A stretch of DNA of 64,000 bases from Nevskiaceae bacterium (GCA_004298465.1 SCRT01000001.1:248001-312000); one strand, 5' to 3'; shown: positions 9,165 to 18,066, counted from the first letter of the stretch. Translations and numbers: made by a program. The notes: a model not told the origin generated them from the letters alone.

Positions 9165-10633
9165 GCTGTCACCGCGCGCAAGGCTGCTTCGTCGTCGGGC
9201 CAATCGTCGAGCAGGTCGATATAGCGCTGCCGCACGGCCGCGATGTGGCGGTCCAGATCCCGGACCTTCCAGGATGAAACGTCGATGCCCGGCAGCACGG
9301 CGATGTCCACCACCCCCGGCCGCATCCACTGCGAGGAGCGGTGCATGTGCTCCCACGCGTTGCGGATCACGATGGGCACGATGGGTACGCCGGCCTGCAT
9401 GGCGATGTGGAAGGCTCCTTTCTTGAAAGGTCCGAGCCGCCCCGAGTAGGAGCGCGTACCTTCCGGGGCGATGCCGAGCGACAGGCCGGCCTTGAGTTTC
9501 GCAACCGCCGGCGCCAGCGCGTTGATGGCGGCCCGGGTGTTGTGGCGGTCGACGAAGGCCATCCCGGCAAACTGCATGAATTGTCCGAAGCCGGGTACGT
9601 GCGCCGCTTCCTTCTTGGCGACGCCGGTGGCATCGCGGCGCATGAGGTTCATGCCGATCACGAAATCGAGCTGGCTCTGATGGTTGATGATGAACACGGC
9701 AGGCCGCCAGGCCCACAGGTTTTCCTCGCCCAGGATGTGCAGTTCGATGTGCGCGGCGGCGAGCCCGAAGTCGGTTGCCGTGCCGGCGATGAGGTTCACG
9801 GCCTGCTGGCGCTTGCCACCGCCTACATACCACGCGAGCCCGCCGACAAACGCGGACGCCATGGCACCGTAGCTGGCTGCCGTGCGCAGCTTGTCGACCA
9901 GCGGGACGTGCTTGCGCGGCGTGAAGCGGGCCTGCGGCCAGCTGCGGGCGCGTGCGACGGCGGCGAGGCGGCGGTCTGCATTCAGCGTCATGGGGTGTCC
10001 CACTGTTTCGAGGAACGCCACGTCCTCTCCGCCGTTGCTGTAGGCGTAGCTGGTGGCCAGGTCGATGGCGTGGCCGCGGGCAAAGCGCTTGACGATTTCC
10101 GCCTTGCCGGCCGCCCATGGTGGAATGTTTGCCAACTCCCCGGTCAGTACGCCGTCGTGCACTTCCAGCTCGCTGCACAGGATGTGCTCGATGCCGAGTT
10201 CCCGGGCGAATGGCAGGGCCTGGTAGCGCGTTGCAGACGTCGCGATCACCACGGTGTGGCCGCGCTGGAGATGAGCGCGCACGAGTGCGCAAGCTTCCGG
10301 GTACAGCGTGCGTGCGAGTTCCTTGTTGAACAGCCCTTGCCAAGTTTTCGCCAGCGCCTCCTCCGTCATGCCGCGGCAGCGCCGCGCGCTGCCTTCCATG
10401 ATTTCGTGGAAATCCGTGTCGCTGCCGCCGTGCGACAGGGAAAACGTCAGCAGTTCGGAAAGCTCGCGCAGCCCGAGCTGGCGGTGGCGGATGCGGTTGC
10501 GCAGGTAGGCGATGGCCGAGAAGCCGTCGATTAACGTTCCGTCCAGATCGAAGCAGGCGGCGATCTGCGCCCCTTGCGGGGCGTCGTGGATGGCGTGCAG
10601 CCGAGCCTGCAGGCTCGCGTCAATTCGCGGCAT
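9161..10633 (-). CDS. HAD-IB phosphatase / 1-acylglycerol-3-phosphate acyltransferase fusion
   Basis: The first ~220 residues (from ATG 10633) form a HAD-IB hydrolase: FDLDGTLIDG with Asp29/Asp31, and the late acidic motif NGGEDVAFLE. The second half is a PlsC-type acyltransferase: NHQSQLD (H318xxxxD323) and PEGTRS. Such fusions acylate lysophosphatidate and have a phosphatase domain that could dephosphorylate phosphatidate or a related phosphomonoester. GGAG nine bases upstream and a 14-base overlap with plsB favour this start over one 14 codons earlier. Placed between plsB and WS/DGAT, it fits the middle steps of triacylglycerol synthesis. Confidence 0.88.
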   Translation of the reverse strand: MPRIDASLQARLHAIHDAPQGAQIAACFDLDGTLIDGFSAIAYLRNRIRHRQLGLRELSELLTFSLSHGGSDTDFHEIMEGSARRCRGMTEEALAKTWQGLFNKELARTLYPEACALVRAHLQRGHTVVIATSATRYQALPFARELGIEHILCSELEVHDGVLTGELANIPPWAAGKAEIVKRFARGHAIDLATSYAYSNGGEDVAFLETVGHPMTLNADRRLAAVARARSWPQARFTPRKHVPLVDKLRTAASYGAMASAFVGGLAWYVGGGKRQQAVNLIAGTATDFGLAAAHIELHILGEENLWAWRPAVFIINHQSQLDFVIGMNLMRRDATGVAKKEAAHVPGFGQFMQFAGMAFVDRHNTRAAINALAPAVAKLKAGLSLGIAPEGTRSYSGRLGPFKKGAFHIAMQAGVPIVPIVIRNAWEHMHRSSQWMRPGVVDIAVLPGIDVSSWKVRDLDRHIAAVRQRYIDLLDDWPDDEAALRAVTA

Positions 10634-12485
10634 GTTCAGAGTCTCCACGGCGGGGTTGGCGTTGCAGTTGCGCAAGCGCCTCGACGCCGGCGACGAGATT
10701 GCGGCATTCAGTCAGGAATGCCGAGCGCGCATCGGTCAAATCTTCGCCTCCCGGGCCAAGCAGCGAACGCGTATCGGCGAGGCGCAGGGCGTTGTTGAAC
10801 AACTCGCGCGACAGGCATTCCGGGTGATGGATGCGCTGCTGCAGCACGTACTGGCGTCCTACCGTCATGCACTCGTCGAGCAGGCGGGTACGGTCGACGG
10901 CGTGGCCTGTCGCGCTGGCGGCAAGGCGGTCGGCTACCACGTAATAGGCTTCCAGGAACGTCGGCAGGACGGTCTGCGCGATCAGAAACGGTGCCTTGCG
11001 CAGCACGTCGAGGCGGTTTTCGCGCTGCGTGTCGCGGCCCGGCCATGCCGGGTCGAGCAGCGCCGCTTCGCGTTGCAGTTCGGCGCCGAATTCCTGTTTG
11101 TCGGCGAAGAAGAATTCGAACTTGAACAGATCGCGCAATTCCATGAGTTCGGGCATGTCGCCTTCCAGCAGGTTCTGCAGCTTGCGGTCGGCGTTCTGCC
11201 AGATCGCGAGCTCCAGCAGCGCGCGGTTCACGAACCAGTGGACAGCGCTGTTGCGGTAGAAGGCGGCGACGCTGTGCTGCCCCGGCGCGATGCGGAACAC
11301 CGGTTGTTCGCCGCCATCGAAACGTTCCACGACCCGGGTCCGGGCCAGGGTGTCGAGCGTGGCGAGCATGCCGTGGTGGTAGTGCAGGGGGGCCAGGTGG
11401 GAAACCGGCAGGCTGCGCGCATGCGCGTAGTCGAGCAGCGGGCCGAGCTGGGCGTGGACTTCCCCCAATGTCAGCGCGCGGTTGCGTGCGGCGAGCAAGG
11501 CCAGGGTGACGACGGCCTGCGCCGTCACCGGGGTGATGGCGTTGATGCGGCGGAACACTTCAAACGCCGTTTTTTCGACCTGCCAGCGTGGCCGTTCCTC
11601 GCCGTGGGCCGCAGCGTCGTCCGCCAGCCGCCGGGCCAGCGACATCGGCTCGCCAAAGCGGACATGAACCTGTCCGATCCATTTTTGCTGTGCGCGGGCG
11701 TATTCGACGAGCCAGGGCAGGCCTTCCTTGGGCTTGATGCCGCTCATTTCCTGATGGGCCATGGCGCCGACTTCGTGAAGCTGGTCGTAGGTGATCGACG
11801 TCGGCACCAGCATCACGTCCGGGGTGACGCCGGTGCGGACGGCATCCACGAGGAAGGTCATGAGGCCGTATTTGGGCGGGCGCAGCTTGCCGGTCCGCGA
11901 GCGCCCGCCTTCCATGTACCACTCCAGGTTTTCGCCGCGCCCGATCAGGACCATCAGATAGGCCCGGAGAGCCGCCTTGTAAACCTCGTCGCCGTGGAAG
12001 CTGCGGCGGATGAAGATGCCGCCACTGTGCTGTGCGATCTGCGCGAAGGGGAAGAACTTGAGGTTGTCGCCGCCCAGGATGTGCGCGCGCTGCAGGCCGT
12101 GCTGCCGCATCACCTTCGTGGTGAGGAAGGGGTCGGCGTAGGAACGGTGGGAAGGCAGGAAGACCAGCGGCACCTTCTCGTTCAATTTCTTCAGCGCGAC
12201 GAGCGCCGGGCTATCGACGTCGATGGAAAATGCGCGCGTATGCAGAGGCGACAGGGTGTGGTCCCACAGCCACCGGTAAGCGCGGCTGTCCAGAGCCACC
12301 ATCTCCAGCAGGCAGCGGCTGGCCTGGCGCCGCAGTTTCTGTTTCGGCTGCCCTAGGTGCTGGGCGAGTTCGTCCAATGCCTCGTCGAACAAGGGCGTGC
12401 AGAGCACGCGACGGGCTTCGAGCCGGGCCGCGATCGGCAGATCGGCAACGAGTTCACGGAACGTGGCATCCAAGCGGTTCATCAT
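10620..12485 (-). CDS. plsB: Glycerol-3-phosphate 1-O-acyltransferase (PlsB-like)
   Basis: The 621-residue product has the four acyltransferase blocks of the GPAT/DHAPAT family: PSHRSYAD (H113xxxxD118), GGIFIRRSF, EGGRSRTGK (192-200) and VPTSITYD. It transfers an acyl chain to sn-1 of glycerol-3-phosphate, the first step of phospholipid and triacylglycerol synthesis, at the inner membrane. It is shorter than E. coli PlsB (~807 residues), lacking part of the N-terminal extension, and nearer the size of actinobacterial and eukaryotic forms. ATG 12485 overlaps the upstream TGA as ATGA. The neutral-lipid operon context suggests a second GPAT dedicated to storage lipid, which is an inference. Confidence 0.88.
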   Translation of the reverse strand: MMNRLDATFRELVADLPIAARLEARRVLCTPLFDEALDELAQHLGQPKQKLRRQASRCLLEMVALDSRAYRWLWDHTLSPLHTRAFSIDVDSPALVALKKLNEKVPLVFLPSHRSYADPFLTTKVMRQHGLQRAHILGGDNLKFFPFAQIAQHSGGIFIRRSFHGDEVYKAALRAYLMVLIGRGENLEWYMEGGRSRTGKLRPPKYGLMTFLVDAVRTGVTPDVMLVPTSITYDQLHEVGAMAHQEMSGIKPKEGLPWLVEYARAQQKWIGQVHVRFGEPMSLARRLADDAAAHGEERPRWQVEKTAFEVFRRINAITPVTAQAVVTLALLAARNRALTLGEVHAQLGPLLDYAHARSLPVSHLAPLHYHHGMLATLDTLARTRVVERFDGGEQPVFRIAPGQHSVAAFYRNSAVHWFVNRALLELAIWQNADRKLQNLLEGDMPELMELRDLFKFEFFFADKQEFGAELQREAALLDPAWPGRDTQRENRLDVLRKAPFLIAQTVLPTFLEAYYVVADRLAASATGHAVDRTRLLDECMTVGRQYVLQQRIHHPECLSRELFNNALRLADTRSLLGPGGEDLTDARSAFLTECRNLVAGVEALAQLQRQPRRGDSEHAAN

Positions 12486-13399
12486 GCCCGGGCGTTCCCT
12501 GTTGCGGAAGGTCTGTCTGCACGCGCGCAGTTCGCCACGATGGCTTGTGCGATGCGTTCGGGATCGTCGTACATCGGGACGTGGCCCACGGCATCGACCA
12601 TCGTCAGGTGGGCACCGGCGATGCGCTTCATGAGCGGCTGGCCGTAATGCGCGAAAGGGATCACCCGGTCATGCGTGCCCCAGACGATGGAGATGGGAAC
12701 TTGCGATGCAGCCAGCGGTTCGATCGGGCCGGATTTTGCCGCGTTCGCGAACAACGGCCGCATCATGCGGGTGCCGGCGAAGCACCGCAGCAGGTTGAGC
12801 AGCGCTGACCGCGACAGGCGTTCACCATGCCGCATCATCTGCGCCGTCAGGCCGCGGCGCACGCTGGCCAGACCCCCGAACAGCCATGCGATGCCGCGCA
12901 GCAGCGGCATCAGCATCAGGGGGATGAGCAGGCCGCGGATCAAGGCTTTCAGGTCCCGGTCCGTCGCCCATGCGCCGGCGGGGGAAAGCGCCGTGACGGA
13001 ACGCGCGAAGCCGCGCCGCGCGAGCTCCAGCGCCAGCCAGCCACCGAGCGAATTCCCGGCGACGTGCGCCGATTCCACGCCCAGACGCCGCAGCTGCGCA
13101 ACGAGCTGGTCAGTGAGCGTGGCAGGCGTGACGCCCGCTACGTTCGCCAGTACCTCGCCGCCGACGTGGCCGGGCAGCGTCGGTGCAACGACGTGGAAAT
13201 GACGTTCGAGAATCGGCAGCAACGGCGTCCAGATCTGCCACGAGCCGCCGAGCCCGTGCAGCAGCACCAGCGTTTCGGCGTCGCGCGGGCCGGCTTCATG
13301 GACCTCCGGAAGATCCGGGTGACCAACCGGCGGTGCCGATCCTTTCGCGTACTCCACGGGTGTGCTCTTGTCTGGGATGGTATGTTCTCCAAGCATCAT
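12482..13399 (-). CDS. Alpha/beta hydrolase
   Basis: This 305-residue alpha/beta-fold protein has LVLLHGLGGSWQIW for the oxyanion region, the nucleophile elbow GNSLGG with Ser117, an acid region VWGTHDRVIP and a C-terminal His in AVGHVPMYDDP. It resembles general esterase/haloperoxidase-like hydrolases rather than a defined lipase. It is the first clear gene of the lipid operon and overlaps plsB by four bases. The substrate is unknown; an acyl ester is inferred from context. Confidence 0.8.
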   Translation of the reverse strand: MMLGEHTIPDKSTPVEYAKGSAPPVGHPDLPEVHEAGPRDAETLVLLHGLGGSWQIWTPLLPILERHFHVVAPTLPGHVGGEVLANVAGVTPATLTDQLVAQLRRLGVESAHVAGNSLGGWLALELARRGFARSVTALSPAGAWATDRDLKALIRGLLIPLMLMPLLRGIAWLFGGLASVRRGLTAQMMRHGERLSRSALLNLLRCFAGTRMMRPLFANAAKSGPIEPLAASQVPISIVWGTHDRVIPFAHYGQPLMKRIAGAHLTMVDAVGHVPMYDDPERIAQAIVANCARADRPSATGNARA

Positions 13400-13447
13400 A
13401 ACCAGCCGTTGGCGATGCAGGTTGCGGCCTGCGTCGCAGTCAGGGTT

Positions 13448-13558
13448 TTACCCTTGCGGTGCAGGTTGCGTGAAGGTGCGAGAGCACGTCTTCGCCGTTG
13501 CCTCGACCTTGCCGGACGGCTTCACGACCTGCGCGAATCCCGCTGCAGGCAGGTTCAT
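13448..13558 (-). CDS. Possible small ORF / leader peptide, 36 residues
   Basis: ATG 13556-13558 is preceded by a very strong ribosome site (GGAGGAGAAC) and runs 36 codons to TAA at 13448-13450, ending 48 bases before the lipid operon. The peptide starts MNLPAAGFAQVVKPSGKVEA, has no membrane segment and matches nothing I know. An 11-bp direct repeat TGCAGGTTGCG (13416-13426 and 13460-13470, 44 bases apart) overlaps its end. The strong ribosome site in an otherwise empty leader is the main support. It could be a leader peptide, a small protein, or chance. Confidence 0.4.
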   Translation of the reverse strand: MNLPAAGFAQVVKPSGKVEATAKTCSRTFTQPAPQG

Positions 13559-13615
13559 GGTTCTCCTCCAGATGATTCTTGTAGTCATCAGGCTATCTGC
13601 CAGCTGGAGCGGATC

Positions 13616-13635
13616 GCCACGACTTAAGTCGTGGC
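13616..13635. promoter_or_regulatory. 20-bp perfect palindrome upstream of the lipid operon
   Basis: GCCACGACTTAAGTCGTGGC is a perfect palindrome between the ABC ATPase gene end and the small ORF leading the lipid operon. No T-run follows on either strand, so a terminator is unlikely. Its position, 58 bases before the small ORF start, suits an operator for a dimeric repressor, or it may be a dispersed palindromic repeat. Confidence 0.5.
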
Positions 13636-13705
13636 AGGGAATGGTGAGCAGTCAGTGGCCAGGAAGGAGATTGCGTCATTTTCCGGCGCGACCTCCAGCC
13701 ATGAT

Positions 13706-15031
13706 TCATTCCGCATCCTGTTCAAGGCTGAAGGTTTCCGCGTCATCGTCGTAGCTGAACAGCTCGGCGTAGCGGCCCCAGCGCGTGACGGCACTCAGGG
13801 TTTCCTCGGCCGCGCTGTCGGACAGGTAGTCCTCCAGTTCGGACAGGAAGCGGACGGCGGGCGCCCGGTGGTTCGGGCGCTCGTCCAGCACGTTCTTGAT
13901 GTGCGCGGCGAGCGGGATGCGGCTGATGAGCTGACGCGCGAAGCTATCCTTGCGGTCCTGCGTGTCGGCGTGCGCAAAGTCGTGTCCGAGCGGCGTGAGG
14001 ATCAGGTCGCCGTGCGTGATGTGTGCATAGCCGAGCAGTTGCAGCGTTTCCGCGATGGGAAACAGTTCGTCCACTTCCAGCGCCAGCGTGCGCGCGATCT
14101 CCGGCATGTCCGCGCGCCCGCCGTGCTGCGGAGCGGCGAGTGATTCGATGAGGCCGGCAAGCAGGTTCGTGGACACTTCCGTCAGCCGCTCGCCGATGGT
14201 GGGCACCGCGGCCGGCTGGTCGACCGGAGAACGTGCCGTCATGCGCGCGTAGATGTCGTCCACGAGGTAGCGGAAGCGTGGGTCCAGGCGGTTGCGCGGG
14301 TGCTTGAAAGGCACCTCGATTTCCGCGATCACCCGGCCGGGGTTGGACGAGAACAGCAGGATGCGGTCGCACATGAACACCGCTTCCTCGATGTTGTGCG
14401 TCACCAGCAGCACGGACTGGATCGGCAGCGCATTTTCCGTCCACAAATCGAGGAAGTCGGTGCGCAGCGTTTCCGCCGTCAGCACGTCCAGCGCCGAAAA
14501 CGGCTCGTCCATCAGCAGGACGGTCGGGTCCATCACCAGAGCGCGCGCGAAGCCGACACGCTGGCGCATGCCGCCCGAGAGTTCGCGCGGGTAGGCGTTG
14601 GCAAAGCCGTCGAGGCCGATGATGTCGATGGCAGCGAGCGCGCGCTCGCGCATCTCATGCGGTGCCACGCCTTGTGCCTCGAGCCCGGCTTCCACGTTTT
14701 CCAGCACGGTCAGCCACGGAAACAGCGCGAAGGACTGGAACACCATGGCGATGCCGTCGGCCGGCCCGTCAAGGCGCTGGTTGCGGTAGACGACATGCCC
14801 GTCGGAGGGCTGGATCAGCCCGGCGACGATGCGCAGCAGGGTGGATTTCCCGGATCCGGAACGGCCCAGCAGCCCGACGATCTCGCCACGCCGCAAGCTA
14901 AGGTTGACGGATTCCAGCACCACGAGCGGGTCGCCGTGCGGCCGTGTGAACATGCGGCGCACGCCATCGACCTGCAGGACCGGCGTGCCGGCGGCGTCGT
15001 TTGCGGGCGCTGTGCGCGCATCGTCAGCCAT
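13706..15031 (-). CDS. ABC transporter ATP-binding protein with AAA-associated C-terminal domain
   Basis: The first ~270 residues are an ABC ATPase of the nitrate/sulfonate/bicarbonate (NrtD/SsuB/TauB) type: Walker A GRSGSGKST (56-64), signature LSGGMRQRVGFARAL, Walker B VLLMDEPFSALD. The remaining ~150 residues form the AAA-associated domain found in a subset of these importers. The partner permease lies at 16237-18066 on the same strand, separated by a gene on the other strand. No substrate-binding protein gene is nearby, so the substrate cannot be named. Confidence 0.88.
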   Translation of the reverse strand: MADDARTAPANDAAGTPVLQVDGVRRMFTRPHGDPLVVLESVNLSLRRGEIVGLLGRSGSGKSTLLRIVAGLIQPSDGHVVYRNQRLDGPADGIAMVFQSFALFPWLTVLENVEAGLEAQGVAPHEMRERALAAIDIIGLDGFANAYPRELSGGMRQRVGFARALVMDPTVLLMDEPFSALDVLTAETLRTDFLDLWTENALPIQSVLLVTHNIEEAVFMCDRILLFSSNPGRVIAEIEVPFKHPRNRLDPRFRYLVDDIYARMTARSPVDQPAAVPTIGERLTEVSTNLLAGLIESLAAPQHGGRADMPEIARTLALEVDELFPIAETLQLLGYAHITHGDLILTPLGHDFAHADTQDRKDSFARQLISRIPLAAHIKNVLDERPNHRAPAVRFLSELEDYLSDSAAEETLSAVTRWGRYAELFSYDDDAETFSLEQDAE

Positions 15032-15132
15032 ATATGTTGGCCTCGCTGCCGGGTCTTCAGGATTGCGTCGCGCAGCTTACCCCAGCCGACGCAACCCGGC
15101 ACCGACGAGCCGGGGTTGAAGCCTCTGCACGA

Positions 15133-15138
15133 TATAAT
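15133..15138 (+). promoter_or_regulatory. Possible -10 element for the chorismatase gene
   Basis: A perfect TATAAT lies 55 bases upstream of the chosen GTG start of the chorismatase gene. No good -35 is present at 16-18 bases: TTGAAG at 15116 is only 11 bases away, so an activator or extended -10 would be needed. Confidence 0.4.
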
Positions 15139-15192
15139 TTCCTGCCGCTTGGCGGTGACAGCATTTCATTGTCCGCGGCCGTTGGAGGGCGA

Positions 15193-16224
15193 GTGGCCAC
15201 AACCTTGAACGGGATCCGGGCTGGAGCGTGGCCCGCGTGCCCGTACACGCCGTGTTCGCGCGACACCGGAGCAGCGCTTTCAGACCGTGCGCTGGGCGTG
15301 CTCGATTTCGGCGGTGACTTCGATAGCGAAGAGGGCCCGCAGGCCGTGCGCGATCCGCGCCGCGCGCGGGTGCCGCAGGTGGCCTTGTCGGGTTCTGGCA
15401 ACAACAGTTCGATTCTGTGGCTGAGCGAACAGCCGGTGCGGCATGGCTGGCGAGACGCCGTGGGCTGGGCCACGAACGGTTCCGTCGCCTTCGTGCAGTT
15501 GCGTGTGCCGGAGGCCGAGCTGGAGCGTGATTTCGAGGCCGCCATCGGCTCGGCTTACCGCCGCCTGCAGGCAGCGGCTGTGGCCTGCGGCTGCCCGGAA
15601 CCGCTGCGGATGTGGAACTACCTGTCCGCGATCAATGAAGGGCAAGGCGATGACGAGCGCTACCGGCGGTTCTGCGTCGGGCGCTACCCGGTGCTGGCGG
15701 CGCTGGAAGGGTTCCCGGCGGCCACGGTCATCGGCAGCCGGGCCGGCAGCGGGCTGATACTGTTTGCCCTGTACGGCCGACAGGCCGGTTTCCCGATCGA
15801 GAACCCGCAGCAGGTTAGTGCGTTCCGCTACCCGGCGCGCTATGGCCGGCGCAGCCCGAGCTTTTCACGCGCCACGTTGCTGCCGTGGGCCGATGGCGCC
15901 CGGCTCATGGTGTCCGGCACCGCCAGCATCGTCGGGCACGCCAGCGTTCACCCTGGCGACCCGGTGGCGCAGTTCGCATGCAGCATGGGCAACATTGCAG
16001 CGGTACGCGACGCGGCGCTGCAGCATGCGGCCATGGCCGGGAAAAACCCCGGGTTCGAACTGGAATCTGCCATCGTCTACGTCCGGAACCCGGCCCATCT
16101 GGCGGCGCTCCAACCGCACTTCGCACGCTCCTTCGGCAGCCTGCCGCTGCGTGTATTGCAGGGTGACGTCTGCCGCCGTGAACTGCTGGTAGAGATGGAA
16201 GCCGTCTATCGGGCGACTTTCTGA
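15193..16224 (+). CDS. Chorismatase-like protein (FkbO/Hyg5/XanB2 family)
   Basis: The ~343-residue product resembles chorismatases: YRRFCVGRYPVLAALEGFPA in the centre, then RPxRY-like RYPARYGRRSPSFSRA, SGTASIVGH and a C-terminal RELLVEMEAVYR block on a YjgF/RidA-like fold. XanB2 in xanthomonads converts chorismate to 3- and 4-hydroxybenzoate, precursors of aryl-polyene pigment and ubiquinone; FkbO gives a dihydroxycyclohexadiene acid, so the exact reaction is open. GTG 15193 is preferred because GGAGGG lies just upstream and the length then fits the family. It stands alone between two halves of an ABC transporter. Confidence 0.78.
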   Translation: MATTLNGIRAGAWPACPYTPCSRDTGAALSDRALGVLDFGGDFDSEEGPQAVRDPRRARVPQVALSGSGNNSSILWLSEQPVRHGWRDAVGWATNGSVAFVQLRVPEAELERDFEAAIGSAYRRLQAAAVACGCPEPLRMWNYLSAINEGQGDDERYRRFCVGRYPVLAALEGFPAATVIGSRAGSGLILFALYGRQAGFPIENPQQVSAFRYPARYGRRSPSFSRATLLPWADGARLMVSGTASIVGHASVHPGDPVAQFACSMGNIAAVRDAALQHAAMAGKNPGFELESAIVYVRNPAHLAALQPHFARSFGSLPLRVLQGDVCRRELLVEMEAVYRATF

Positions 16225-16236
16225 GGGGCTGCCTTG

Positions 16237-18066
16237 TCAGCCTAGATCGACGCCGGCCCCCGTCTGGCGCTCGGCCTTGCGGTACAACGGGCGCCACACA
16301 GCGCGATTGAAGCCGACGACGAACAGTGACATGACGATGACGCCGAGCACGATGCGGGGGTAGTCGCCGGCGATCGTCGCTTCCTGGATGTAGCCGCCGA
16401 GCCCGTAGGCTTGCAGGTGTGTGTTGCCCCAGTCGACAAACTCCGCCACGATGCTGGCGTTCCAGCAGCCGCCGGCGGCGGTCATCGCGCCAGTCACGTA
16501 ATACGGCAGGATGCCGGGCAGGATCGCGCGCTTCCACCACAGCCAGCCGCGCAGGTGCAGATTGGCCGCGGCATCGCGCAGGTCGTGCGGGAACACGCTG
16601 GCGCCTGCCACGACATTGAACAGGATGTACCACTGCGTACCAAGGATCATCAGCGGGCTCAGCCACACGTCCGGTGACAGGTGGAAGTGGACGATGAGGA
16701 CGACCGCCACCGGGAACAGCAGGTTGGCAGGAAAGGCGGCGAGGAATTGCGCAATCGGCTGCGCGATGGCCGCCACGCGCGGCCGCAGCCCGATGGCGAC
16801 GCCGATCGGAACCCACACGAGGCTGGCGAGTGCCACCAGCACGACGACGCGCACAGCCGTTGCCCCGCCGAGCAGAAGCACGTGCAGGACTTCGTTCCAG
16901 CCCAGCGCGGTGCCGACGTAGCGTACGGCGACCCAGCCGCCGTAAACGGCGACGATGCCGATGGCGGAATACCACACGCCGTCGAGCGCACGCGGTGTCC
17001 AGGCTGGCAGGCTGCGGCGCTGCCGGGCGCCGGTGGCGACCGGGTGGGGCGGGAACCAGCGCTGGCGCAGATCGCGGGAGATGTCTTCCGTGGCGGAGAT
17101 CCAGCGGGAGCGTTGCAGCATGCGCAGCATCCACGATTCCGGCTGCGTTGGTCCCGGCTGATCATCCATGCGGAAGCGGTCACCCCATGCGATCAGCGGC
17201 CGGAACAGCAACTGGTCGTAGAGCAGGATGACGATCAGCATGGCGAGGATCGCCCAGCCGATGGCACCGAGGTTCTGTTGCTGGATGGCCGTCGCCACGT
17301 AGGACCCGATGCCGGGCAGCATCACTTCCTGGTTGCCGACGGTGATGGCTTCCGCGGCCACGACGAAGAACCAGCCACCGGACATCGACATCATCATGTT
17401 CCAGATCAACCCCGGCATCGCGAACGGCAACTCCAGCCGCCGGAAGCGCTGCCACGCCGAAAAACGCATGGAGCGGCAGGCTTCCGCAAGGTCCGCCGGC
17501 ACCATGCGCAGCGACTGGTAGACGCTGAACGTCATGTTCCACGCCTGGCTCGTGAAGATGACGAAGATCGCAGCAAGTTCGGCGCCGATCACCTTGCCGG
17601 GAAACAGCCCCAGGAAGAACGTGACGGTGAAGGATAAAAAGCCGAGGATCGGCACGGATTGCAGGATATCCAGCAACGGCACCAGCACGCGTTCCGCGCG
17701 CCGGCTTCTGGCGGCCAGATAGGCATAACCCAGCGAGAAAACGAGCGAAACCGCCATTGCCGCCAACATGCGCAAGGTTGTGCGCAGGGCGTATTCCGGC
17801 AATGCAGCCGGGGCCAGGGAAATGCCGATGTGCTGGAGTGCCGTCAGCGGTTCGCTGAACTGTCGGGCTCCCAGGGCGATGGCAGCCAGCGTTCCCGCCA
17901 GCAGCAGGAACGCGATCGCATCCCAGCGGTTCGGCAGGTTGCTGCGCGATTTTCCGTCCAGTGCCAGGTAAGGGTGCGCGAAGACCGTTTTTTCGACGTG
18001 CGGCGCGTTCGACAGCTCGCTGAGCAGTACGCTGGGTACGCCCTGATCGTCGCGTGAGTCCGCCAT
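16237..18066 (-). CDS. ABC transporter permease, two fused permease domains
   Basis: The 609-residue protein has two BPD_transp_1 domains. The first has an EAA-like loop around LAEACRSMRFSAWQRFRRLELP and the second around DLRDAAANLHLRGWLWWKRAILP. About twelve hydrophobic segments are seen. It is the inner-membrane channel partner of the ATPase at 13706-15031 (nitrate/sulfonate/bicarbonate type). ATG 18064-18066 has AGGG ten bases upstream; open frame further upstream only mirrors rpsP/rimM. A fused double permease is known in this family, but no binding protein is encoded nearby. Confidence 0.85.
   Translation of the reverse strand: MADSRDDQGVPSVLLSELSNAPHVEKTVFAHPYLALDGKSRSNLPNRWDAIAFLLLAGTLAAIALGARQFSEPLTALQHIGISLAPAALPEYALRTTLRMLAAMAVSLVFSLGYAYLAARSRRAERVLVPLLDILQSVPILGFLSFTVTFFLGLFPGKVIGAELAAIFVIFTSQAWNMTFSVYQSLRMVPADLAEACRSMRFSAWQRFRRLELPFAMPGLIWNMMMSMSGGWFFVVAAEAITVGNQEVMLPGIGSYVATAIQQQNLGAIGWAILAMLIVILLYDQLLFRPLIAWGDRFRMDDQPGPTQPESWMLRMLQRSRWISATEDISRDLRQRWFPPHPVATGARQRRSLPAWTPRALDGVWYSAIGIVAVYGGWVAVRYVGTALGWNEVLHVLLLGGATAVRVVVLVALASLVWVPIGVAIGLRPRVAAIAQPIAQFLAAFPANLLFPVAVVLIVHFHLSPDVWLSPLMILGTQWYILFNVVAGASVFPHDLRDAAANLHLRGWLWWKRAILPGILPYYVTGAMTAAGGCWNASIVAEFVDWGNTHLQAYGLGGYIQEATIAGDYPRIVLGVIVMSLFVVGFNRAVWRPLYRKAERQTGAGVDLG

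Noticed and set aside
9165-10343. N-terminal extension of the WS/DGAT frame
   Set aside because: The extension is an out-of-frame reading of the HAD/acyltransferase gene; the ATGA overlap at 9161-9164 gives the normal family start.
10512-12356. 614-codon + strand open frame
   Set aside because: Antisense of plsB without any recognisable motif.
13616-13635. Palindrome as a bidirectional terminator
   Set aside because: No T-run on either side and no loop; kept as a possible operator instead.
15116-15121. TTGAAG as -35 for the chorismatase gene
   Set aside because: Only 11 bases from TATAAT, too short for sigma70.
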